A stretch of 64,000 nt of DNA from Gordionus sp. m RMFG-2023 (taxonomy: Eukaryota; Nematomorpha; Gordioida; Chordodea; Parachordodidae). The DNA lies in assembly GCF_954871325.1 (NCBI RefSeq), contig NC_088775.1:55839561-55903560 (forward strand). The letters run 5' to 3'. The notes beneath the pieces are model-generated. The model made no database searches, was not told where the DNA came from, and saw only the letters and a list, made by a program, of their open reading frames with translations. Both the position numbers and the translations under genes were made by a program. The first letter of the stretch is position 1. The number at the start of each line of letters is the position of its first letter. Positions 1 through 10,800 of this stretch are shown one piece after another.

Positions 1-604
1 AGATAAGCTAGTAAAGAGAATTTCTGGATATATCTGGATGATATAATAATATTTTGTCGTGACCTAGACGTCACATACCAAGACACACTTGCTTTCATTA
101 ACATTGTAGTGGCCTGAGGACTCGTCATCCCAAGACGGTTACAATCGACAAAGAAAATAAAGCGAGATCGAGATTTTGTCAGTAATGCAGAATCAAGGAG
201 AGGTCGCATTAGAAGTACTGGGCATACTCAATATAGTCCATCACAAGACTATCAAATATGTTTGTACATTACTATAGCACATTGATTCACACTTTCGAGA
301 TGGAACCCATAGATCCCTTATTACAAAGTCATAGCCGGCATCATCAATCCTATGTAACACTTTCTTAATGGTATCATACAGGTGGATGCATCGAACCTAT
401 ATATAGGAATCGCCAATGGGCCCTTGGAGTTCTCCCTCCCTTTGATGAGATCGAACGTGCATTTATTATTCCCACATTCGTAACACATCATATTAATCAA
501 AAGTGTAAATCAGAGTGGAGGAGGTATACTAAGAACATGTATGGGAAAATCATGTCCATTGTTACTGACAGTCAAGTAGCCCGAAAGTGCTAACAACTAC
601 TGTC
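1..604 (+). pseudogene. Retroelement reverse transcriptase fragment
   Basis: The first 110 bases read as a reverse-transcriptase catalytic segment containing YLDDIIIFCRD, the YxDD box of LTR retroelements. Around 380-400 a short VDASN-like stretch resembles the start of an RNase H. It is a broken fossil with several breaks and starts left of the window. The Gypsy element at 610 has its left target duplication at 605-609, so it landed at the edge of or inside this fragment. The RT box is clear; the rest is weak. Confidence 0.45.
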
Positions 605-609
605 CTAGT

Positions 610-778
610 TGTAATAGAAACAATTAGCCTCAAAGGCAATTAAATATATGATGAATTTAAAATATATATATTATTAATTGTGTACGACGATTAATTGTTT
701 GTTTTGTAAAATATATATATACTACGGTACAAAAGGTAAAAAGTTGTTAAATTTATAATAAAAATTGATTTCATCACA
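610..778 (+). repeat. 5' LTR of Gypsy fossil
   Basis: A direct repeat of 4536-4702, starting TGTAATAG and ending TTTCATCACA. It is very A+T-rich. The primer-binding site follows after one base. Confidence 0.92.
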
Positions 779-779
779 A

Positions 780-3700
780 TGGCGCAGTCGTTTCAAATGG
801 AGAAATATAATATAAAGGAGTGCAATATGGAAGTTTATTTTACAAAAATGGAATTCCTATTTAAAATCGCAAAAATATAAAAAATCATTTTTATTAGCGA
901 ATATTGGATTAGAGGTTTATTCTAAATTATTTTTAATTTTTGTTTGCCAAAGACATTAAAGGAAATATCATATGATGACATAATTAAACTTTAAAAAAAT
1001 TATTATATGAAAAGACAAACTTCATATTAGAAAGATATTATTTCTTTAAAATGGAACAAGAAAAAGATGAAATCATCGTAGAGTATATTAATAAATTAAA
1101 GATAAAGTCAAAGACGTGTGAATTTAAAGATATGTATAATACAATATTGCGGGACAAATTAGTGTCAGGAATTAATAATGGAAAAATAATAATGGAAAAA
1201 TAATAATGGAAAAATATTAATGAAATTAATTAACATGCAGGACTTGACATGGGAAAGTGCAATACAAATCGCGACCGCAATGGAGACTACAGAAATGATG
1301 TCGTATGAAAAATTATCTGCAGGGAAGGAGATAAATAAAATCTAAAAAACAGTAACAAGGGAGCAGTATGACAAGTACAAACCGTATCAAAAATTATTTG
1401 CTATTGTTGTGGATTAGGAGATCACATAAAACCGAAGTGCCCTAATTTGAATGCCATCTGCCATAATTGTGGGATAAAAGGACATTTACAAAAAGTATGC
1501 AGAAGGAATCGTGGGAAGAAAGAATATATTCGAACGATAGATGTTCCAGAAAATGAGCGAGAAAGTTTTGAGGATTGGGAATTTCCAAAGGAGTCTCGAG
1601 AAAAATTTGAGGTGAAATTATTGATAGATAAAATTTATATTAAATTTTTAATTGACACAGGATCGGCAGTCTCTATTTTGAATATAGAAGACGTTTACCG
1701 TTTAAAAATACCAGTAACAAAAACGGATATTATTTTAAAATCTTATAATAATGTAATCATCAATATTAAAGGTAAGTGAATATTACCCGTTAATTATATG
1801 AATAAAGTTATATATCATGAATTTATTATTGTAAACAATGGGATTAACTTGAAAGGTAGAAACCTAATAAACAAATAAAAATAAATCAGTAATATAGTTA
1901 ATGAGGTTTGGAAGGATAATATTGTACATAAATTTTCCTTATTATTCACTAAAAAATTAGGTTTACTAAGAGGTTTTAAGGCCAGTTTAGCGGTAAAATC
2001 CAACCCACAGTTTCAATGTATGAAAAGTAGACCGATACCATTTGCGTGGAAGGCAAAACTCGAAACGGAATTACAACGACTGGAATCCATGGGAGTTTGA
2101 TAGATAAATATCCTTTACCCAGAATTAATGAATTATTAGCCACACTAGGTAATGGGTGTAAATATACAGTATTAGATTTATCCGAAGCGTATTTTCAAAT
2201 AGAGCTAGATGAGGAGGCAAAAAAGCTGTTAGTAATCAACACGCCTAGTGGATTGTGTCGTTTCACACGACTTCCGTTTGGGGTAGCCTCAGCGCCAGCG
2301 ATTTTTCAACAAGCAATGGATTCATTATTAAAGGGATTACCTGGAGTAGCGATATATTTGGACGATATAATAATTACGGGGAAATCAATTGAAAAATTTG
2401 ATAAATGTATTAAAGACGTTAGAAATAAACGGTATGAAATTAAATCTAAAAAAATGTGATTTTTTGAAAGAAAAGATTGAATTTTTAGGTCATACCGTTA
2501 GCGAAGAGGGAATTACGACAACAAATAAGAATGTCAATGCAATTTTAGACGCACCGTTACCAAAAAACGTCAAAGAATTACAAGCTTTTATCGGTATAAT
2601 AAATTATTATCAAAAATTTATAAACAATTTTTCGACTATTGCCGCTCCATTATATAGGCTTTTAAGGAAAGATGTGCCATGGAAATGGACAAATAATGAA
2701 ACAATTGTGATAAATAAATTTAAAAAATTAATATCAGAAGCACCAATTTTAACACATTATAATCCGGAAAAACCGATAATTCTAGCTGCTGATGCGTCTC
2801 AACATGGAATAGGATCAGTTATATCTCATATCAATAACAACGAGGAAAAACCGATTGGATACGCGTCTCGAACATTAAATGCTGCCGAACGAAATTACAG
2901 TCAGATAGAGCGTGAGGCTTTAGCAATTATATTTGGATTAATTAAATTTAAACAATATTTAATTGGCAGACATTTCATTATCATTACTGACCATAAACCC
3001 CTAATATCGTTACTTAATCCACATAAAAGAATAACAGATATGTCATCAAGATTAGTAAGATGGTCATTACTACTAGCAAATTATGATTATGAATTGCAAC
3101 TTCGAGGGACGAAAAAAAATAGTAATGAGGATATGCTTTCCCGGTTTACAATTGACGGTAAACCATCTGCTTGGCAAGAGTTAGATATTAATTTAATAGT
3201 ATCGGATGCTCCACAATTTATTTCAGCGTTAGATGTAAAAGCACACACAAGAAATGACCCGATATTATCAAAAGTTTCACGTTACATTACAACTGGATGG
3301 CCAAAGATAATAGAGGAAAATCTAAAACCGTTTTTCCAGCGCCGAAATGAACTCACGATGGAGGCAGGGTGTATATTATGGGGATTAAGAACCATAATTC
3401 CAAAAAAATTACAAGTAAATATTTTGTCTTTTTTACATATGGGGCATCAGGGTTATACTAAAACAAAATTATTGACACAAGAGAACGTTTGGTGGCCGAA
3501 TATTAACGAAGATATCGAATTACACGGTAAGAATTGTGATTTATGTCAAACAAATAATCCTGGCAATAAAACGATCATAAGGAAATGGCCCTCCGCAAAT
3601 AAACCATGGGGAAGAATTCATTTAGATTTTGCCGGACCAATTAACGGAGATATATATCTTGTAATAATAGATAGTTTTAGTAAATGGCCTGAAATACAAA

Positions 3701-4535
3701 AAATGACGACGAATAATTTTACTGAAGTAAGAAAATTGTTGTTAAGACTTTTTGCTATTTTCGGTTACTCCAATACGATTGTTACGGATAATGGCCCCCC
3801 ATTCCAAAGTAAAGAATTTAGTTTATTTTGCAAACAATTATCAATTAAAAATGTATATAGTGCCCCATACTGCCTAGAACCAACGGAGAAGCGGAGCGAT
3901 TAGTACAAACTTTTAAAAAAAAAACATAATGATTATAATAAAATACAAGATTTTTTGTTTAATTATCGAAATACGCCACAAATAACCACAAAACAATCAC
4001 CAAGTTCAATTATGCTTAAATTTCAACACATAGGACCTTTACAATTAATAAAACCAATTTATCCTCATCCATATATACCTCAGTTACCAGGTTTTTTTAA
4101 TATAAATGAAAAAATATATGCAAAAGATTTTAAAAAAGATAATTGGATACCAGGTATCATCGTTAAAAGAACAGGACCATTGACGTTTTTAGTTGAAACT
4201 AAATTAGGGGTATGGAGAAGACATATTAATCAGTTAAAACATAGGTTCGACAATTCCGATTTAAAAAATAGAGAGGAGGGAAGAGAAGAAGAAACGATGC
4301 AAACTACACCACAAATGAATGAAAATGATCATATACAAAATTCGATAGCAAAAGACATAGATCCTATACACGAATTTGTGATAAAAGACATGGACCCAAT
4401 ACAAGACTCAATAAACAAAGACACCATCATAAATGATAAGATGAAAATCGACAGTACAAGCAGCCGTTATCCAAAACGGATAAGAAAACAATTTATACCG
4501 TTTCAAATCGAGAGCCCAAAAAAGGAGAGAATAGA
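780..4535 (+). pseudogene. gag-pol remains of the Gypsy fossil
   Basis: Domains seen: gag remains about 780-1380; CCHC knuckle region about 1400-1500; aspartic protease about 1600-1770 (IDTGSAVSIL); reverse transcriptase about 2100-2560 (LPFGVASAPAIFQQAMD and YLDDIIITG); RNase H about 2760-3150 (ADASQHGIGS, IEREALAI, TDHKPL); integrase zinc-binding part about 3420-3560 (HMGHQG, CDLC); integrase core about 3600-3880 (HLDFAGP, TDNGPPF); integrase C-terminal part and basic tail about 3955-4569. The product would be a Ty3/Gypsy polyprotein. It is a fossil: most domains read well and the gag part is the most decayed. Confidence 0.9.
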
Positions 4536-4702
4536 TGAAATAGAAACAATTAGCCTCAAAGGCAATTAAATATATGATGAATTTAAAATATATATATTAT
4601 TAATTGTGTACGACGATTATTTGTTTGTTTTGTAAAATATATATATACTGCGGTACAAAAGGTAAAAAGTTGTTAAATTTATAATAAAAATATTTCATCA
4701 CA
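4536..4702 (+). repeat. 3' LTR of Gypsy fossil
   Basis: A direct repeat of 610-778. It is preceded by a purine-rich tract (about 4518-4535) and followed by the target duplication CTAGT. Confidence 0.92.
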
Positions 4703-4706
4703 CTAG

Positions 4707-5026
4707 TTTTATATTAAATAGACTTACATTTAAAAATAGGAATTACATTTTGATGTTAAACTAAATATCTAGTATAGTTTAATTCAAATTACCCACTCTG
4801 ATATATTCTATATAAACTAAGATAAACTTTTTTTGAATATATCAATTAATAAGAAATTATTGTAAAACAATATTATATAAAAATTGGTCAGTACTTTATT
4901 TCTATTAGATGTTAATATAATATGACAGAATAGGTAATTTAAGTTAAACTATAGTATTTATATTTAGTTTAACATCAAAATGTAATTCCTATTTTTAATT
5001 CACTGTAAGTTTATTTAAATATAAAA
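4707..5026. repeat. Palindromic MITE with arms of about 70-100 bp
   Basis: The left arm (TTTTATATTAAATAGACTTAC..., then AATAGGAATTACATTTTGAT about 40 bases in) is the reverse complement of the right arm ending ...TATTTAAATATAAAA. The arms include TTTAACATCAAAATGTAATT near 4970. There is no ORF in the central part. The size and structure fit a MITE; I cannot assign the superfamily because the target duplication is unclear. Confidence 0.72.
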
Positions 5027-5740
5027 CACATTAATAAATAAATAAAAGTATAAAAATAATTTAATGCAATGTTAATTAACTTATTTAAACAGAAGATTTA
5101 TAGTAAGATTTTTATTATTTAAAAATACAAATTTAGAAAAATATTCATTACAAATGCCATTCTTTAATCATATTTTTTTATTTTGCATATATGATAATGG
5201 TAAATGCTAACTAACATATTATAATAGTAAATAATTTATAATATTAGAATTCTGAATTTAAAAAAACAATGATTATAAATAAAAAATTATTATATCATTA
5301 AAATATTGCTGACTATTTTATTTATTGTCATTTAAATTCTATGATCCAAGTTTTTATAATGAGATAAAAAATAAACCATATAATATAAAAATGAATGTAA
5401 AAGGTACTTGATTTCTATTAGATGTTATTTATTAATAATAGAATTATATAATTTTTTCATAATTATTAGCAGGTATTATTCTAAAAGCTTATTAATATCT
5501 TATATATAAATTTGTTAATTTAGCCAAGAATAATATGTCTGATTTTAATATATCTTATCTAATTAACAGATAAATTGTCTAATCTCTTATAAATTAAGTA
5601 TTTAAAGAAAAAACAACAAACCTGGTATTATTTGATATTTAATGTTGATAATATAAAAATATTTAATTTGATATATAATGTTGATAATATAGAAATATTT
5701 AATTTGAAAAGAAATCACCAATTTAAAAAATGCCCCCAAG
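5027..5740. other. A+T-rich non-coding stretch with a 37-bp tandem pair
   Basis: No coding segment seen. About 5630-5706 holds two tandem copies of a 37-bp A+T-rich unit (TTTGATATTTAATGTTGATA and onward). Confidence 0.4.
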
Positions 5741-5774
5741 GAAAATTAAAATTTTAAATTTAGGTTAATAATTT

Positions 5775-5932
5775 AAAATTAATTATTTTTAAAACCGTTT
5801 TGAACCGGTTTAAAATATTTATAACGGTTCGGTTCACTCTTTTAATATATTCTTCATAACGGTTAGGTTAAGCAGAAAATCATAACGGTTCATTCCGGTT
5901 TTGCGGTTCGGTTCGAACCCATGGCCAGAAAG
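5775..5932. repeat. hAT-type element end with CGGTTCGGTTC words
   Basis: Repeated subterminal words (AACGGTTCGGTTC, CCGTTTTGAACCGGTTT, CGGTTCGGTTCGAACCCATGG) finish in CATGGCCAG. This is the usual look of a hAT terminus. The opposite end was not found, so it is a truncated copy. Confidence 0.45.
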
Positions 5933-6004
5933 TAAGTACTGCATGATGTATATGGACGCCATTCTTGATAATTTTCTTAAATTCCAATAAAATAATTTAT
6001 TACA

Positions 6005-6146
6005 TAATTTATCAACCTGGCCCGGTTATTTTTAAAAACAAATCTTTTAGGACCGGCCCGAATATATTTAAAAATATTATATTCCGGACTGGACCCGTGT
6101 ACCCAGGCCAGGCTTAACACCGTGCCTGCAGGTCTCTGATATTAAT
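6005..6146. repeat. Truncated hAT MITE, GAGACCTGCAG family
   Basis: It ends in TGCAGGTCTCTG at 6138, the same tip as the complete MITE at 25895-26130. The next 8 bases, ATATTAAT, equal that element's left target duplication. Inside are GGCCCGG and CAGGCCAGGC words shared by the family. The left tip is not recognisable. Confidence 0.5.
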
Positions 6147-7629
6147 GATGTGACAATGATAGTTTTTAAAACATTAAAGGCGAGCTATGGAAGTTAGTTT
6201 AACCAAAATAGCTCATGAGGTTCTCTTACCTTCAGCCAGGGAACCCCACATTTATAGGTAAATTTTAAAAAAACCATAGGCCGGCAAGTGAATGGGTTAA
6301 AAAACAATGGGCGGGCATTTGGGTAAACCAGCTTACTGCAGACCTGAAAAATATTGTCCAGCATCTGACTAATAGTGGCCTAGTGGAATAATAGAGCCTG
6401 GCCTAATTTTTATAAAAACATATGTGGGAAATATCTAAAACTTAAAATATTTATTATATTCTCCTGCTTAGTTATTGTTATGCAATAAATTTAAATTCAG
6501 CGATATATTCTAAAATATTAGATGTTTATATTTGGACCAAAACCCAACCGATATATTTTTAAATAAACCTGTACGGGCCTGAAGATTTATTTTTTTAGCT
6601 TGGAATATTTTTTTACCTAGCCACTAAGCCAGGCCATATATTTAAAAATTTGACTATTATAATATATAATTTTATAAAATATAATAAATTTATAAATTAT
6701 ATCATAGTATGATATAACACATTCATTTACTTCTCATCCTTTCAAAAAAATTTCATAAAGTTGTTTTTTAAATATTCACTTATTTATTTATTTTTTGGCA
6801 AATCAAACAATTTAAATTCGTCCTTATACTTCTATTATACTAGGTTAAAAAAATAGTTGGTAATTTATAAACAATTACAATATAATAACCCCATATAATA
6901 TTACTCATCTTTTAAAAAAATAGCAGAGAAAAAAAATTTATTTTTAATATGGTAGGGTTTGCAATTGGTATCTCTGCAGGTTTCTGCAAAATATATTATC
7001 AAATATTTCCTACTCCCTGGTTTTTTTTAGATATTTTATAATTGTGATATTCAATCATGCAAAAGGAAGAAATTAAGAAAATATATTATTGATGATGTTC
7101 CCGCTGGCCTGGAAGTACTTTAAGACCACAATATAATCGATCAATGTACATTAACTTATCAAATATTTAAAATATTACTTTCAAAAGTAATTTAATATAA
7201 AAAAATGATATTAATTAAATGAATGCACTATTGAATTAAAAATGAAGATATGCTATGTAAAAAAATTATAACCTGTTGATGACTAAGTAATTACTGTTAA
7301 ATTTTTAAAAAACTCATAATCCTAAAAAAATTAGAAAATTAAAAAAAAATACTAGCCCAACTCTAAATCCAATTTATGATACGATCCAAAAAGTAATTTT
7401 AAAATTAGGATAATATCGGCTCAAGGCACTATTAGGTTGGCTTGCTTTGCTGACAACTACTTCATACATTAACAAATAATAACATAGGCTGCTAAAATAC
7501 CTCATATCCCCATAATTATGTGTTTAAAAATAAACTTATAAAATAAAGGAGTAATAAAACAACCAAACAAATATATATATAAAAAACCAAATAATGTTAA
7601 AAACGAAGTTTGAATTAAAAAACATGTAC
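6147..7629. other. Non-coding stretch downstream of ARID2 exon 7
   Basis: It contains more decayed GGCC-rich element pieces (about 6290-6420 and 6560-6640) and A+T-rich filler. If the ARID2 gene continues, this is intron 7. I looked on the minus strand for the RFX-like domain expected next in ARID2 and found no convincing exon. Confidence 0.4.
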
Positions 7630-7836
7630 CTATAAAACGTGGAACCAAAACTAGATGATTAGACAAGCTATCCTTTCCATAAAAGGTTAATTGATAAAGC
7701 GTTTCTAACGTCCTGCACAAAATAAGTATGTCCCCATATAATGTAAGCAAATTGACCAATCTTCCGCACACATCCAGACCCATCTTGTTGATCAAAATGT
7801 TCAAATTAATATCGTGACAAATGTTTCCCAGAATTT
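7630..7836 (-). CDS. ARID2: ARID2 exon 7
   Basis: Acceptor GGCTTAG. It encodes KILGNICHDINLNILINKMG ... YGDILILCRTLETLYQLTFY GKDS ... VLVPRFI, lining up with EILGNLCKAEDN and [20 protein letters not shown] of ARID2. The donor ATAG|GTACAT (phase 1) points to further exons to the left. A run of 18 C on the coding strand sits just upstream of its acceptor. Confidence 0.87.
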
Positions 7837-10800
7837 CTAAGCCTTGGGGGGGGGGGGGGGGGGTGATATGAATATAACTATTTAATTTGTTTAGGATCGT
7901 TTCAAAGAAGAAAATAAATTAAGTTAAATAGATCTATAATTTATACAAAATTCGTATGGATATTATATAAAATCTGAATAAAAAAGTAAAAAAACAGCAA
8001 CTTCACTGTTCTTAAAATTTTTAATAGCATTGTGATCAGAAAATGATTAAAACACTCCTTTTTAAATGGTTTAAAGAATAATTCTGAATATTTCTTTTCA
8101 GAATAAAAAATAAGGCTGTTGAGAAATAAACAAGCTTCATTCTTATAAGGAGAACAGGTAAAAATTTGTAAGATTTGGGTAATTTATATCCTTATAAAAT
8201 ATTTGTCTTTCTATATTTAGATAAGTGTATTTCACATTAATACTCAACCAACGTTAATTGCAATTGAGACTCCTATATTCTTGATCAATTTTTTATATTT
8301 CTTATTACATATTTTGATAATATTCTAATCGCGTTTATTCCAAATATATGATGTCTTTTTAATCAATTACGTATAATAAATAATACATCTGTAATATCTT
8401 ATAATTAGCAAGGACTCTTTGCCATTATATGTAAATATAAATACAAAAAGCAGGATTATATATTCTTTTACATGAGAAAAATATCCTTCAAAATCTTTTA
8501 CTGATATCAACCAAATCCAATAGTTATTTTTCATTTTTCATCATTCATTTAAAAAATATTTTAAAAAGTAAATATTCGTCAATAAAATATGTTCCTTCCA
8601 AGTTCCGACAAATTATGCAATAGATTTTCAACTTGTGGATATGGATAATATATCGTGAATAACAGAGCAGAAAATTATGATTTTCTATCAAAACTTTGAC
8701 AGTGTACCCTACTATATCAATTTGATGGCCACAGTGAAAGTTTTCTCGTATAAATTTATGTCATGTTAAACCAGTGTTTTTACTGCTTATTGAGGATATA
8801 GGAATTGGAAATATAAGATAACTAGGTAAGAGTAAACAAAAAAAATCTAAAAAAATGTAGATTACAAGGCTTTAAGTCCTGTAAGACATAAATTTTTTGA
8901 CGTAACCTAAACATAAAATTAATTTTATATACCGACCCAAACTGAAAATCAAAATATAAAAAAAAATTATTTTAGTATTGCTATAAGAAATCATCTAAAA
9001 AACAAATTTATAAAATAAGCCATGATTTTGATTGATACAACTGATAAAATTAAAGAATATAACAAAATATTTCCAAACTCGACCCAACACAACACACCTG
9101 AAAAAAATTATCAATCCGACCCAACCCAAAATAAAAATAATACCCGACTTGACTCAACCAACGGGTTAGATAGGTAAGTTAAAGTTTTGGTTGGATTTAT
9201 AGTAATGAGGTAGGGTGTATAAAAATTTATTATCAATAGCTGCAAACTCCTAATTAATTCAAAGCGATCATAGGAAAATATGCCGTGAAGAATTGTAACG
9301 ACTAAGACTTCTACAATGACGGGAAACCTGGAAACGGCCATTTTGGTGAGATTTAAAAATTTGGATATGTTGGATAATGTATCGAAGGCTGATGATCTGG
9401 CTTCAGGAATGTCGCAATGGATGGTTAACAACAAGACTCTAAGTAATTCCATTTTTAGAGGGGGGAGGGGTAAAATAATTAGTATTATAATGTATATAAA
9501 AAGGTTAATATGTATTAATTGTGTTTCAACTAATTATTCTAACCAAAATTTTCTTTTCACGTAATTTTTGGAAGGTCATAAAGCTAGATAAAGTAATTAT
9601 TACCATAATATAAACATTATAATGCACATTTTCATTGAATTATTAGTAAATAAATACGTCACAAAAACGAGATTACAGATTATACATATTTAACAAAAAA
9701 ACTAAAAGTGAATATAAAATTTTATCTAAGTATTTCCCTCAATTGTTCTTATTATTGATTTATTCCTTTAAAATTACAATAGAAAAAAGTATTTATGTGA
9801 TCCAGCAATGATATAGTGGACGATGTAATACTTATATAGAGAATTAATTATACGCGCAAATTTTTAATCGAAATATGCAGTTTAAAATAATATTTCCAAT
9901 TTTTAACCATTGAGCAGTTATTTTTAGAAATTATTTTCGCAGTATTTAATTATTTGCAGTTAATAAATTTAACAATTTTTTTAAATTTAAAAATAAGCAA
10001 TTGTATTATAAGATCTGGTATTGTAAGCCCGATTCGTGTCGATTTTTAAAAACGGCCAGATTACGATTATAACCAAGACTATATTATGTATGCTTGGAGA
10101 TTCATTGATGGCAGAAAAGTTTGGACAACTATTTGCTAAATCTTTAGCTAAAATTTAATAGGTCGGTTTTTAAAAATCAATCCAGGCCACTATATTATCA
10201 TATATAAAAAGATTAATCTATGGTTTTAAGAAATAGGGAATCAGGGTAGGTATTTCTTTCTCAAATAATTTAAAATTTAATAAACTTTGAGATTTGAAAT
10301 TTAAGCCATATATGTATTTTAATAAGGTGCTTAAGTAGGTCTAAAATTATTTCAGACAAAATTGCTCATAAAAAATTTTAAAAGCATAATTTATTATAAC
10401 ATACCTAAAGTAACATTTTTAAATTTTACATTTTGACTAATAACTTTTTTTTATAAAAGTTGTTCAGACTTAATATTAATTCAAAATGATAAAAAAATCT
10501 GTTTATCATATATAAAAATATTGACAATCATTAAGTTAATTTAATATTCTAAATAATTTTTAAATAATCCCGAGGACCTGGGGAAGGTATTAGCGGGGTG
10601 CGTCTTATCTTTCTACATACATTCATTAAATTACCAGTTCTGATTTTGCAAAATGGTACGAACATATTTCAGAAAAACAAAAAAAATAATGATAATCAAA
10701 AGGCAATCATTCCTCAAATGATGAAAGATAGGTTCTTTTGACAGCTATAGCCTTTAATACAAATTTAAGTTATGGGAGGTATATTAATATATTTAAATCA

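Larger units (their letters stand above)
605..4707 (+). mobile_element. Ty3/Gypsy LTR retrotransposon fossil with 5-bp target duplication
   Basis: Two LTRs of about 168 bp (610-778 and 4536-4702) begin TG and end CA and are flanked by the 5-bp duplication CTAGT (605-609, 4703-4707). A primer-binding site starts at 780 (TGGCGCAGTCG) and a purine tract lies just before 4536. Parts in order: gag remains, CCHC zinc knuckle (CHNCGIKGHLQKVC), protease (FLIDTGSA), reverse transcriptase, RNase H, integrase, which is the Ty3/Gypsy order. The LTRs differ at only about two bases plus one small gap, so the insertion is recent. The coding part is nonetheless broken at several points. Confidence 0.93.

Noticed and set aside
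7440-7500. Possible ARID2 exon 8 after an acceptor near 7494
   Set aside because: In the required phase it hits a stop after seven residues and shows no family similarity.
9111-9247. ARID2 exon 6 continuing to 9111
   Set aside because: The continuation reads into CGACCCAA repeat words and loses family similarity; the donor at 9248/9247 fits the phase of exon 7.
9316-9564. 82-codon plus-strand frame
   Set aside because: Antisense shadow of ARID2 exon 6.
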